A stretch of 64,000 nucleotides of DNA from Rhabditoides inermis (lineage: Eukaryota; Nematoda; Chromadorea; Rhabditida; Rhabditidae), in the NCBI GenBank assembly GCA_963966185.1, contig CAWZYM010000298.1, positions 118,501 through 182,500 of the forward strand, written 5' to 3'. The notes under the pieces are model-generated. The model did not search any database, had not been told where the DNA came from, and worked only from the letters and a program-made list of their open reading frames with translations. The translations under genes and the position numbers were made by a program. Shown here piece after piece: positions 36,302 to 48,599 of the stretch. The first letter of the stretch is position 1, and the number at the start of each line of letters is the position of its first letter.

Positions 36302-37417
36302 TTAGGATATCTCTGGAGCAATGTCGTTCACGTTGATCTTGCCAAGTGCATGAGAACCCTTGGTGCAGATCAGAAGGCTCTCATTGAGATCATATTTCGC
36401 GCGCAGCGCACACGGATAGTGTACATGGTCATTGTCAACGGCAATCGTCGCTCCAGGCTGAAAGAATTTCTGTCATAAGATCCGCGACATGCATACTCAC
36501 CTTATGACAAAGATGGCAGTTCTTGGCCCAGTACTTGTTAATCTGTACTTCAAGGTTGACCAATTCGGAACCCTGCATATGCACTTCCGGGATCCACAGC
36601 GCACACTCGCCATGAAGCCACGCATCAATCCAAACCTACAAAAGGAACCGACATGTTTTAATTAGCACAATAAAATCACCTCTTCGTTGCTCTTCTTCTC
36701 CTTTTTGACAATCCAAGAGGGCCAATGTGCCGTGTTTGTAATTCTAACATTGTAAGGACCAAATAGATCGCCAAGACTGAAACAATAAGTCTTATTCCAA
36801 ATTCGTAATTTTATATTATTAATCACCACACCTTCCCCTGCTTGAACGATGGTGACAGACAGCGCAGACCCAATGTGTTGGCACAACATCAGCAGAAAAC
36901 TCGATTTGATAGTTCCTATAAAATATGAGATAGCAAAAAAAAAAACACAAATGAGATAGCAAAAAACTCACTTGCTGATTTGTATTTCTTCTGTTCGTTC
37001 GATCGTACTGTCGTGTTGCTCCGGATTCTGAACCTTCATTTTACTCTGTTTCACCTGAAATTAATATTATGATATAACGTATATAACATATGATTATTTG
37101 TTGTTATCATTATACATAAAAGTAAACAACGTCGCTCACTTTCAGAACAGCATGCTCAGCGTTGCTCTTCTTCTTGCTCGTGCTAGCAAATTTTTCTTGC
37201 AACTGTTGCTTCATCATCTGAAATAGCGAATTCGTAATTCAGAAAGTAATGGTTTCACAATCTATTAATGCACATGCGCATTATATGCCTAAATTATTAA
37301 GCTCACCTTTTGATCTTGCTCATATTCATCATCAACAGCCTTTTTCTTCCTCCTCTTCACGATCCTCTTCTTTGGGGGTGTACCACTGGTAGATTCAGCG
37401 TCAACAGTTTTCACCAT
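36302..37417 (-). CDS. Small extended-PHD (TCF20/RAI1-like) zinc-finger protein
   Basis: Exons 37417-37307, 37217-37140, 37054-36972, 36915-36832, 36776-36680, 36635-36501 and 36457-36302 give 247 residues. The first 80 residues are very basic ([13 protein letters not shown]; a nuclear signal) and coiled. An extended PHD finger follows: [24 protein letters not shown], then [29 protein letters not shown] and [13 protein letters not shown]. The LGDLFGPY and W.HGECA.W...V blocks are those of TCF20, RAI1 and PHF11-type ePHDs, which bind nucleosomes. The protein is far shorter than those vertebrate factors, so it is essentially one ePHD. The start follows a CTGCAG acceptor and is 335 bp from the divergent zen-4. 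Confidence 0.75.
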
Positions 37418-37751
37418 CTGCAGGAAACGGAAGTCAATTAGTCAACAAAAACATCATACATGAATGCAAATCAAATCAAAAACAAAACGATCACACAAAA
37501 AAATGTTTATGGTGACGTATGATTTAAATAAATTGGCGCGACAAGGCTCTAAATCAAGATATACTACGTCAACAGTAAACCGTAGGCGAAAACTGCTGCG
37601 AAAGCGTTGCGCGCGAAAGCACGAAATTCAAATTTTCACTAACCACTCGCTCTGGTGATGACCTATTTTCGTCTATTTTCCTCATGTTATGAAACATTTT
37701 ATACTGTTTTTGATGATTTATATGTAATTTTAATGTTTTATTGGTTCAGAC
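37418..37751. promoter_or_regulatory. Shared divergent promoter, ePHD gene and zen-4
   Basis: The two start codons are 335 bp apart on opposite strands, so this interval must contain both promoters if the starts are right. No TATA box or other named element is visible, which fits housekeeping-type nematode promoters. Confidence 0.5.
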
Positions 37752-39625
37752 ATGAACGGACGGAAGCGTCCCAATGCGCACGGGCCCGATGGCAGTGCGA
37801 AGCATAAACGAGAGGACACCGAAGCCCTCGAGGTTCGTATGTGTTTTGCTGCTTTCTTACAAGCTAATCGGTTCAGGTGGTAAGCCGTATCGCTCCGTAC
37901 ACGGGAACGGAGGTGCCGTGTTTCTCGATAATCGACGACACTCATCTGCTATGCTCGCCGCCTGTCGATCTGCTGCAGAGGAACGGACAGCCTTACGTGA
38001 GTAGTCTTTCCTTTTCCTACTTATCTCAACTCATTTGTTCAGTCGGAGAAGGTGATCGACTTCGCTGCGGTGCTGGACGAGGACTCTGGCCAGCGGTCCG
38101 TGTTCCGCCGGTGCGGACTCGACATGGTCAGACAGATCGTGCATGGAAAGAACGCGCTGCTGTTCGCCTATGGAGTGAGTGTGGACACGCTTCTTTTCAC
38201 GATTCTAGAGTTGAGATCTGTAAATATTGATATATTAGGTGACGGGGTCTGGCAAGACGTACACGATGCTGGGCAACCCGCAGAACGCCGGAATCCTGCC
38301 GCGCACTCTCGACACACTCTTCAACAGGTGCGCAGTGTTTTGAATCAGGAATTTTCCCGATCTATAGCGATTGCTTGTTGATTATAGATTACTCTTTATG
38401 CTTTAGCATCGACAATCAGATGGAGCGTTGCGTGTTCTACCCCACCGGCCGGAACGGGTTCGCGGTGCGCGAGCCGGCGGAGGCTGCTGCGATGCGCAGA
38501 CTGAACAGGGACGCCGACACGAGCAGGGAGATGATGGACAGGGCCACCGAGAGCGCCATGGTCGGGTTAATTTATACTTTTTATGCACTTGATGATTTCT
38601 TGATGTATAATGTCCGCTTAGGTTGACGGTTTCCACGACGACTACTGCTGCGCGGTGTTCGTGTCGTACGTGGAGATCTACAACAACGACATCTTCGACC
38701 TGCTGGACGAGTCGGGGGAGCCGGTGCGGAAGAGCACCCGCATGGACTCGAGTGGACAGCAGTACGTCGACGGGGTCAACGAGGTCGAGACACACACCGC
38801 CGACGACGCATTCGAGATGTTCTGCAGGGGTACGCTTAGCTACCTCTTTATTATGCTTATTATTACATTCATTTTGTAAAATTTAAGGCAACGAGCGGCG
38901 CCGCATCGGACAGACGCTGCTCAACCGCGACTCGTCCAGGTCCCACTCCATCTTCACTATCAGACTCGTCCAGGTATGCTTCTATCGCCATCCTTGACAA
39001 CATGGATTGATTTGAGTCTCCGTGTCGTTCTGCCTCGGAGCTGTACCCCTCGTCTGACCCCTCCCGCGTGGTGGTCTCCCAGCTGAGTCTGGTCGACCTG
39101 GCTGGCAGTGAGAGGGCGAAGAGGACGGGCAACACGGGCGACAGACTCGCCGAGGCCAGCAACATCAACAAGAGCCTCATGGTGCTCCGACAGTGCATCG
39201 ACAAGCTCAGGTGAGAAGGCAAAGTGGCAAAGACTTATGAGTCATCGTTATTGCTGAACATGACATCAAAATCACAACGATATGAAGGGAAATATACAGT
39301 AGGATCAAGAGTTAGAAGCGCATGTATGCAATGCATTCTTGATAACATTGTTTTCCTTGCAGGAACAACCAGCGTCGCGCCCTGCAGGAGACTGTGCCCT
39401 ACCGCGATTCCAAACTCACCATGCTCTTCAAGAACTTCTTTGAAGGAACCGGAAAGGTGAGTTGTTGTTGTTTATAAAGGATTTAGGTAATCGATATTCT
39501 CTTCAGGTTCGGATGATAATCAATCTGAATCCGCGTCCGTCTGACTATGAGGAGAACCTCAATGTGCTCTCGTTTGCCGAGGAGTCGCAGTCGGTCCGAG
39601 TCGCCACTGGAGGACAGGTGAGAGG

Positions 39626-39667
<42 letters not shown>

Positions 39668-41652
39668 CCCCTCTCCCCTCTCCCCTCTCCCCTCTCCCCT
39701 CTCCCCTCTCCCCTCTCCCCTCTCCCCTCTCACACCCCCTCTTGCAGCGTCTCCTTGCCTCGTCTCTTCCGCAGCCGCCCGCCGGCGTGCCTCGTGCCTT
39801 CTATGCCAAGTGGAACTCGGAGATGGACCGTCAGATGACACAGGCTACGGACGCCGCCGCCAGAGAGCTCCCGCCCCCGCTCCCCACTATCGATGTGAGT
39901 AGAAGTCATACTGTATGCTACTGTATTTCAGTTATATTTTCTCTTTTGTAGTTGTGAATGTTCGTGGACGGGAGTAGATTTGTGGACTTTGTGTTGCAGC
40001 TCTCTGACGAGGACTCGTGGCGTCGTTGCTCGGAGGCGCTCAAGCAGCGACAGCAGTACAGGGAGCAGGCAGGGGCACAGCTGGAGGAGAAGAGTCAGTT
40101 GGGAGGTTGGGAGGTTGGGGTATCGAACATCTCGCGTTGATTGTGGATTTGGAATTGACTGCGGATTGTGGAATTGGTATTGACTGCGGATTGTGTTTTT
40201 TTTTTGTATTTCCTGGATCTTGATGGACTAGTGAAACATACAATCGCTGTGCATACTTGTGGATGGAGAAAATTTTGCGATAGTTGTGGAATCCTGTATT
40301 CCCTAGATTTTGATGCATCGCCATGGGTTTTTTGGTTCATTATGGAATAGTAAAAACTCAGGTTTATGTAGAAATGGTTAAACAAAAAAGTTTACCAATC
40401 CTGGCTATAAATATGAATAACTACGTGTTGCAGTCTCGTCGTCTATCCACTCTGTGCGGGACGCTCTCTGTCTGGCCGACTACCGCGGGAAACAGCTGCT
40501 GGAGGCGGAGGCGAGGGAGGAGGAGGACGCAGCCACCATAGCCAAGCAGAACGCAGTAATCAAGCAGCTCAAGGTGCGGAAGTTGTTGTTGATTGACGAA
40601 TAATGAGTCATGTACATGCTGTCCCTTCCAGCGGCAGGTGGCGTCGCTGACTGCGCGGGTGGAGTTCGCAGAAGAGGAGGACGCGGCGGCGGCCGACGCC
40701 GAGGCGCGCCTCCGCAGGAGCCAGCACGAACAGAAGAGGAAGCTCAAGAAGAGCCAGGCACAGCTGCAGCAGGCGAGTCATGCGTTGTGGATGTAGCGAG
40801 ACATCCAAACCGTCGTGTATGAAGGGAATCTTTTGAGCAACTATATACCCTTTCAGGCGCTGGACATAGTCCAAGGAGTGCAGCCGGCTCTGCCTGCCTC
40901 TCAGTCGTCCTCCTCCGCCGCCTCGACCAGCCTGCAGCACCAGCCGTCGGTCGCCGAGCTGCGCAAGCAGTTCAACAAGAGACAAGACGAGAACGCACCG
41001 CCCAGGGGGGTGAGTGACACAGTGAGATGTAGTGATGTGTGAACACATCAAATCAAATGTTTATTCGGAATCGCAAACATGATCATGGTGCAATACATAC
41101 GTACGTACAAAAACATAAGTTACGCGTATGTGGTGTTAAAGTGGTATTGTGATGTTTCATGTTGTCGGTTGCAGCGCGCAGCTCCCGCGTCTGCCCACCG
41201 CGGCCGCGAACAGGACAAGGTCGGCGTGTACAATGCAAAGTATAGGCGGTGAGTCAGTTTCATCACGGCAGTCACCGAGACCTGACATTTTTGTGGTTTC
41301 AGAAGATACGTTTCACATTTGAAATATGAACAGAACAACAACAACATTAATTTTCTTTTGAATAGACCATCTCTCATTCCGCAACGACTATCTTGCACGA
41401 AGACCGTGAAACTACCATGTCATTATATGATGTGTGTGTAGGTCGCAGTCGGCGCCGCGCGTGCTGGACCACCAGCCGTTGCACAGGGTGCCGACCGGAG
41501 GGGTGATGAGGGCGAAGATACCCGGAGGAGCCAAGCACACCACCAAGCCGGAGGTGGGTGGGCGAGGGAGAGAGAGGGGAGATGTTCTTGTTCGAGACTG
41601 GCGTTGTTCTTTGTTCCTCTTCGGGCCGGATGAGAAGGGACAAGCTAGAGAG

Positions 41653-41700
<48 letters not shown>

Positions 41701-42311
41701 AAGAGGGAGGAAGGGGGGGGGGGGAGATTCTTCTCTGCAGGTGCACCATCTGCAGCAGGCGTCCGAGTACCTGCTTACTCACCAGGAGGTGGACGGAGAG
41801 GGGAACATATCCACCAGCGTCGTCAAGGTACGGTAGGGGTACGGTAGCAGGGTTTGGAAGTTTGGATATACAGGTAAGTAGATGCGGTAGTTCTGTTCTG
41901 ATCTCGATTACTGCTCGATTAAAGAATCTTCGGGACGCGTATGCTCTGCGCTCGGCCCGTTCTGTCAATACTTTGATTTGAGGTTGAGGTGGAATCATAT
42001 CCCGATGTTCCCTATGTGCCTAGTCATCCCCCTGCTACTCTTTCCAGTCCCCGCTTATTGTATTTCCTAGCGCTTTGTTCCTATAACGCTATAACCATTT
42101 CACGTATTCTACATGTGTCTTCTAGGGTGACGTGATCCCAACTGCCGGTGGAGGATCGGCGGTGCTGTTCAACGATGTCGAGAGGGTGAGTACAGTAATA
42201 CCTCAATTGGGTGCTGTGGAGTACGGTGTACGATAGATCAAAAAATATACTGTATCTCAGGTCACGCACGAGTCTCCGGTTGCCGGTCCGAGCCGTCCAA
42301 CGCGTCTGTGA
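37752..42311 (+). CDS. zen-4: Kinesin-6 ZEN-4/MKLP1 (centralspindlin motor)
   Basis: Twenty exons join in frame to 775 residues, close to C. elegans ZEN-4. Exon starts: 37752, 37877, 38043, 38239, 38407, 38622, 38888, 39017, 39363, 39507, 39748, 40000, 40434, 40632, 40857, 41175, 41442, 41741, 42126, 42261. The motor head has the P-loop [13 protein letters not shown], switch [10 protein letters not shown], switch [16 protein letters not shown] and the neck-proximal [17 protein letters not shown] kinesin-6 insertion lies between P-loop and switch I. A coiled coil (about residues 500-600) and the MKLP1-type tail ([20 protein letters not shown]) follow. With CYK-4 it forms centralspindlin, bundling midzone microtubules in cytokinesis. 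The first beta strand is diverged. Exon 14 ends at a GC donor (40773), and the exon 12 donor (40093) is a choice between two sites. Confidence 0.93.
39662..39730 (+). repeat. CCTCTCC heptamer tandem repeat
   Basis: About nine and a half copies of a 7-bp pyrimidine unit directly after a (CT)n run, filling zen-4 intron 10 just before its acceptor. Confidence 0.9.
41658..41698 (+). repeat. (GA)n microsatellite in zen-4 intron 17
   Basis: About 40 bp of GA on the coding strand followed by a G-run (41715-41724), close to the splice acceptor of exon 18. Confidence 0.9.
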
Positions 42312-42800
42312 TCTGCCTCCTAGAATCGATTGATATTGATTGACCAGCGCGCAATCGACCCCGCTTTATCTCTCCCAGTTGCCGTCTATCATACACTGTC
42401 CATTCCTGTAATTGTGGTGCCGTACATTTTTGTTTCATTCATTCACCTTGTCACGTTTCACAATTTTCGAATATGATCGTACTATTTGACTTACCTTGTA
42501 TGATACTCACTCGTTTCGATGTGCTATTCTACGATTACTGGATAAACTTACGTTTGTTAATTTTCTCAGCGTAGGTGTCGAATCTTGAAGGAATGTGAAG
42601 TTGCACCGGTTGGGTTGGTTTCATTGCACTGCGTTCATTGAATACGAGTAGTTTGCCCCGATGTCTGGTTTGCAAGGTTGTTTGCAGTGTGGCTTGGCTC
42701 ATCTAGTCAAGTAGTGAGTGACCCGTGCGTCTTTGCCATTGCCGCCCTCCCAACCACTGATTACTCGCCTCGCCTCAATTTCGAGCTGTATCTTGCCACG

Positions 42801-42862
<62 letters not shown>
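42801..42862 (+). repeat. (TTG)20 microsatellite
   Basis: Twenty perfect copies of TTG, followed within 10 bp by a (CT)n tract. Confidence 0.95.
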
Positions 42863-42863
<1 letters not shown>

Positions 42864-42868
42864 GTCTC

Positions 42869-42916
<48 letters not shown>

Positions 42917-43533
42917 CAGCTGCTCTCTTCCCGGTTCGATGTGTTGTCGGCACGCGTTTTGATAGGCTAGGGGAATGCCGCTGATTCAGTGTGACACCAA
43001 GCAATATATTATCTCTCTCTCTCTCTCTCTCTCTCATATCTCTCGTTCGTTCTCAAAACATTCGCCGAATAAACCACAACATGCGATTTTCGAAAATGAG
43101 CGAGGCAGGCGGGGAATACAAATGGCGATTATCGGGAGATGATGTATATGTGAGATGATCAGCTATCCCCTACGTCATGGCTAGTGGATGTTGGGATGAG
43201 GGGAGACAGGATCCCGTATCGAGTGCACACGTGAACAAGGCGTGCTTGGTGGACACAAACAGGGTGTTGTACAGGCCTCTCTATCTCTCTAATGTGCACC
43301 GGCGATGATTGATTGTAACAGCGAGTATAGGTACGCGGTGCGCCCAAACCACCAATACAGGGAGAGAGGGGACACGTGGCCCCATGCACGAGTTGTTACA
43401 TCTTCCACCAGCACGTCATCTCGACTCCTTGATCTCACTTCCGCTCACCCGCTTCGCTTGCCGCACCCATCCTCGCTCGCCCGGCCCAACAACAAGGGGG
43501 CGGGGCGTGTGGGGGGCGGAGCTTGGCTGCGGC

Positions 43534-43541
43534 TATAAAAC
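43534..43541 (+). promoter_or_regulatory. TATA-like box in GC-rich context
   Basis: TATAAAAC preceded by GGGGCGGAGC-type GC boxes. It could be a distal promoter for the inositol phosphate kinase 1.3 kb downstream, through a non-coding first exon. Weak, sequence-only call. Confidence 0.3.
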
Positions 43542-43867
43542 GGGCCGGCCGCGCCCGTTCGCTTTTCATTTGCCCCATCCCCGCCGGCGAGAGAGCGCGC
43601 CGCCGCTACGTCTCTCTCCGTGTTTCAGACGCCGGGACTCTCGCCTGAGGCAGGCGTCCGATCTACCGCTCCGCCCCCCGCTGATCTACCACCTACCAGC
43701 TGACCTCCCGAATCTCACATGGCTTTCTCTCACGATAAAAATGAGCATGAAACCACGGCCCGGCGCGCGTTCACTGATTTGCGTGACAGTAGACGCACGC
43801 GACGCACACGCAACGCGTCTCCCATGTTAAAGAAAAATAAGCTCATCATCATTGTCAATTTCTGAGA

Positions 43868-43951
43868 GGCAGCGAACATGGTCTCGTGGTCTAGTGGTTA
43901 GCGAGCGCGGCCAGTGATCTGTTTATCGCAGGTTCGATTCCGTTCGCTGCC
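43868..43951 (+). other. tRNA-like element (pseudo-tRNA or SINE head)
   Basis: A box TGGTCTAGTGG at 43887-43897 and B box GGTTCGATTCC at 43931-43941 have normal tRNA spacing. The ends form a perfect 10-bp stem (GGCAGCGAAC/GTTCGCTGCC), but that stem starts 12 bp too far upstream for a standard acceptor. The D and T stems have mismatches. It shares GCGCGGCCAGTG-like sequence with the SINE copies at 865-1334. A functional tRNA is unlikely; Pol III transcription is possible. Confidence 0.5.
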
Positions 43952-44873
43952 ACAAGTTTTGCTAAATTGTTTGAGCCATCCGCGACGCGGAACTGATGCG
44001 CAGCGTGCTTTTGAGTTCACCGGTCAGTGAACAAATGAGTGACACTACGGCCGGGCCGTGGAAACATGGTCAGATTGGTGTCAGTTGGTGCCGCCACGGT
44101 GTGGATCGATCGATAGTGGTCAGAGAGATCTGAGAGAGACACTTCGATGGCGGTGAGAGAAGCGGGGCGGACGGGAGAGAGAGATTGGTGAGAGAAGTTC
44201 ACTGCTGCTCACCACAGATCAGTTAGAGCAGAGTCGCACGCGCAGCTGTAATACTGGTAGGTAGGGTTGGAGAGGGAGATGTGCGAGTGAGAAAGAGAGA
44301 AAGAGGGAGGGAGTGAGAGAGAGAGAGAGGTGTCGTGGAAACGAGACGACTGCGCGTCGACCGCTCGTCGACTTTCGAAGATCTCTGGCTCGGTTCCCAT
44401 GAACCCGTTGAGTTCAGGAGGCGGGGCGAGCGGAGAGTCATTTCGGGTGCTCGCCGTATCCACTCTGATCACACCACTGTCTGTTTCTTGATCTCTCACT
44501 ATCTAATCACTTTTCCTGAGCCAGCCATGTGTTTTCCAATGTCACAACACACATTTTTTCCGCGATCCAACTCGTCTTTTCTTCTTCGATCCACTACGCC
44601 TTTGATCGCGACTCGATCGCTCCGCCTTATCACGCCTTATCATGAGCGCCCCTCAACTATCACCTCGTTATCACTGTTATCAATACGCTCTCTTCTTCTT
44701 GCCACCTCTCGGCGCGTGCGTGTTCTCTCGCCAGGCCGCTATATAAATTACACACTCACTATGATTGCACTTGGCTTGAACCCGCCACATTTTGCTTTCA
44801 TTGTACGTAGTCGCCACACGTCCTTTGTTCTTCGCGTTTTTTAGTTGTTTACACACACTCTGTCTGTTTTCAG

Positions 44874-45060
44874 ATGGTAGTGAACACGAAGGCCGCCCTC
44901 TCCTCCCCCTCCTCCTCTCCCTACGACGCTGCCAGCGAGTCGCATGTTATGCCGTATGCGCACCAGGTGCGTCGTCTTGCGTCATATCCCGTAATAACCT
45001 TCCCATATTGTCGTGTTTTTGTGGTCGCGCATGGCGAACACGCGTTGTAATGCTTGATGC

Positions 45061-45112
<52 letters not shown>

Positions 45113-45224
45113 TCGCCCAATCTTCGCGCGCTTCTCGCACCTTCCATCTACAGGCACCGACCAGTCGTGTTCCTTATTCGGTTCTTGCTCTGTGTGTCAT
45201 GTGATTCACAGTGACGACTGTGCG

Positions 45225-45268
<44 letters not shown>

Positions 45269-45979
45269 GTCAATCCTGTCTGATGATCGATGAACATTGT
45301 CTGTGTCTCGCCCAATGTGTGGAGTGTTACTCTCTTCGTTTTCTGTGCTTTCGAAATAGCTCGGGGAGGTTCGGGTGTCGTCTCGCCCCATTCTTTCCAG
45401 CAGGTCTTGTGTCCACATCGCCCTTTCGCTAACATGTGCGCCTCTGCGTCATTGAATTTTTACGAGCAGGGCATGATCGTGGATTGAGCGTGCGAATTTG
45501 CATGATGATTTCCCACATACGCAGTACACTCTGTTCGTTCGCCACCCCGAATGGTCACTGTAATAGGGAGTGATCTCTGCCTTTGAACTTTCGGCACTCG
45601 CGATGTTTTTCGATAACATGTGATGGAAAGGGCATAGGTAGGCAGACGGTGAATGACAGGAAAGGAGGCGTAGTCACTGTGTAAAGTACGGAATGCGACG
45701 ACGCGTGGTGGTGATACAGTATCATTATAAAGGCCATAACACAATGCACACATGACGCATACAGTTTTTGGTCATTGTCAATACAACGATATAGTCGGAA
45801 TATGTGATCAGGGATTTGTATGAGTCAATGCATTTCAGGTGGGCGGCCACATCTCGCTCTCCTGTCCCGATGCTTTCCACGTGTCGAAGCCGTGCTCCGA
45901 CCGAGAACTGCACTTCTACAAGAACCAGCCCGCACTCCTCGCCGGATTCATCCCAGACTTCTGCGCGTTCACAGAAGTA

Positions 45980-46041
<62 letters not shown>

Positions 46042-47535
46042 CCTCTCTCCCTCTCTCCCTCTCTCCCTCTCTCTCTCTCCCTCTCTCTCCTCCCTCACCC
46101 TCCCCCTTTTAGGAGACGTCCCCGTCGGTGACTGCTCCGTCGCGATGCGAGTTCTGCATGGACCCTTCCAAGTGTCTGACTACCGTGTCCCGATCGAAGA
46201 GATCGCCCTCCCCACTGTCTGCCGACGCGGAAGAGAGCAAGATGAGCGCCCGACTGGACACGTTCCGGTGAGTGAGAGGGGGAGGGAGGTAGGGAGGGAA
46301 AGAGAGAGGGGGAGAGAAAGAGAGAGGGAGAGAGAGAGAGAGACGGTCTTGTCGTTCCAGCAACCACATCATGCTGTCGTCGTTGACGCGGGCGTTCGCC
46401 GCGCCTTCCGTCCTGGACCTCAAGCTGGGCACGCGACAGCACGGCGACTCGGTCAGCGAGCAGAAGAAGGTATGGTCATATCTCTCTCTCTCTTCCTCCC
46501 TCCCTCCCCTCTCTCACCACCCTCCTTCCAGGCTTCTCACATGCGCAAGTGTGCCAACTCGACCTCGGCTACGATGGGAATCCGCCTGTGCGGTGAGTGT
46601 TTTCGCTTTTCCCTTTGTCTGCTCTGCTGTTTACAGTGCATTGTACTAGTCTTCCGGGGGTTTTGTCTTTTGTTTGCGAGACCGGCACGTAGTATTCGTG
46701 TGTTTGTCATGTATTTCGCTGTCTGCAAGTCTGCGAGGAAGAGAGAGTGAGAGTGAGAGATAGAGATAGAGAGAGAGAAGGCGGATCTTTGACGGTATAC
46801 GAGTACATTCCACGTGGCTGTAGCGGGATGTAACTCAAACAGAGAGTGGATCACGGGGGGAGGGGGATCTATTTACCCGAGGTTGAGCTACGGTGGGTCA
46901 CATTGGAATGTGTTGTGGTGAGAGAGAGGATTGAATATCAGCTGAGTATCTCGCCATGGGTCAGCTGCTCAGCTGCTCTTCTCTCTCCCCATCCGCCCCC
47001 TCAAATGAGAGATAGTTGATGGCTGGGAATTTTGAGCGCCTAGTTTTCCCCCGGGTCATGACATATGATGCAGTGACATTCATTTCGCAATTCATAGGTT
47101 ACGACTTGCGATTAGCTGTCTGGTATTTGCATTAGATTGGAGGATTGACTGTATGCACTCGAATCGTGTGAAATAGTAAAAGTGGATTTCACGCACCTTG
47201 CACTTTTCTCCCGCTTGCCTATCCTCATTCCAGCGATAGCGGAATGTTGGGTGGGGGAATTGGAACACCTGTTTATTGATAAACACACGTTTCAAACAAA
47301 TGCATCAATCTCGAGGGTGCAGGAAGAGTGAACGTGAGGAAGTGGAAGTGCAGAGTGTTGAACTGAGTGAGACGTGATGGAGTGAGAGATGATCTGGGTG
47401 ATTGCAGGGATGCAGTACTACTCGAACGAGGATGACGAGTTCCACTACGTAGACAAGTATGTGGGGAGAAAGATCGACGGAGACGGACTCGACGCGTACA
47501 TCAGGTGAGAGAGAGAGCGAGAGCGAGAGAGAGAG

Positions 47536-47588
<53 letters not shown>

Positions 47589-48056
47589 CTGAATCCTCTC
47601 CAGGCAGTTCCTCTCGCACTCAGATGGCTCCGTGCGCCGCTGGGTTGCGCATGTTGTTCTCGAGAAGGTGCGACAGCTGCGAGCGGTGAGTATCTTCTAC
47701 ATTGGCTGCGTAGATCTTGACTGAGTATCGTCTCTTCAGCGCCTCGAGTGCTTGCCCGGCCTGCGACTGTTCGGCGCGTCGCTGCTCATCGTCTACGACG
47801 GAGAGATGCCCCCGCAGACCAACATTCTCGAGGCAGAGAGGGTGAGTGGGAGAGAAAGAGAGGGAAAGAGAGGGAAAGAGAGAGATCTGACCGCCTCCTT
47901 TTTCAGTACGTGGAGGTCCGCGTCGTGGACTTTGCTCACGCCACCTTCCCCGGTTTCCTGTCCGATTCTCCCTACGAGGGCCCGGACGAGGGCAGTCTCA
48001 CTGGCCTCGCCTCCCTCGAATGGATCATCTCCCGACTGCTAGAGGTTTCCCCATAG
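44874..48056 (+). CDS. Inositol hexakisphosphate kinase (IP6K-like)
   Basis: Nine exons (44874-44966, 45839-45976, 46113-46267, 46361-46469, 46532-46592, 47408-47504, 47604-47685, 47740-47841, 47907-48056) join in frame to 328 residues. IPK-family motifs in order: PYAHQVGGHISLS near the start, the catalytic PSVLDLKLGTRQHG (PxxxDxKxG, about residue 145), STSATMGIRLCGMQYY, LRLFGASLLIVYDGE and the metal-binding VRVVDFAHATFPGF. IP6Ks add a beta-phosphate to InsP6 to make the pyrophosphate InsP7. The start codon lies directly after a TTTTCAG acceptor, suggesting a spliced leader or 5' UTR exon. Introns 1, 2, 5 and 6 carry CT/GA microsatellites. A Cys-rich insert (SRCEFCMDPSKC) precedes the catalytic motif. 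Confidence 0.92.
45983..46080 (+). repeat. (CT)n/(CCCTCT)n microsatellite in IP6K intron 2
   Basis: About 100 bp of CT with CCCTCT variants, making up most of the intron. Confidence 0.9.
47506..47584 (+). repeat. (GA)n microsatellite in IP6K intron 6
   Basis: About 75 bp of GA/GAGC on the coding strand, almost the whole 99-bp intron. Confidence 0.9.
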
Positions 48057-48599
48057 ACTCCAAGTCGCCTCCTAGGATGTTCCCTAGCATTATCTAGTCA
48101 CTTCTTGCCGTGTTCGTTGCCCGGTGTCAGCCTCTCAGGTCTACTCTGTTCATTGCACTCACTGCAACATTCGCTCCCCTTGAATACGAGTATACTCATT
48201 CATACTTACGCTTGTGACATTTGTCTCTCTCTGTACCATACTACCTATCAACATTATGTACCTATCATTCATCATATGTGACGATTTGTGAATATTCGAA
48301 AATAAAGATATTTATTGAATGTGTCTCACAGTGTTTCACATTAAAGTTCAATTTCATTCAGACATTTGTTGTTTACAAAAAAATATTTTTAGTAACTTCA
48401 AATTGAGTTCCGAAATCACTCATCCGGTTTCATGTTTGGAAAAACACCGCTCGGTGGAATGAATAATGGGCGGGAACTAGTCGATCAGCTCAAGTGACAT
48501 CGATCGATTTTCATGTTTTCTATTATTTCTATTGTTTTTTTTTTAATTTGTTCAATGTTCAATGTAAAGATATTCAATTGTTACAATTAAACATACCAG
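48057..48599. other. Intergenic; no gene seen
   Basis: IP6K 3' flank (AATAAA near 48301) and the apn-1 upstream region. No further element supported. Confidence 0.5.

Larger units (their letters stand above)
42312..44873. other. 2.5-kb spacer before the inositol phosphate kinase
   Basis: Contains the zen-4 3' flank, a (TTG)n tract, CT tracts (42871-42913, 43013-43034), a TATA-like box at 43534 and a tRNA-like element at 43868. It may include 5' UTR exons of the kinase gene; no protein-coding exon was recognised. Confidence 0.5.

Noticed and set aside
35590..36321. 243-codon minus-strand open frame upstream of MIC19
   Set aside because: It reads through MIC19 introns and the ePHD-MIC19 gap; only the parts coinciding with MIC19 exons are real.
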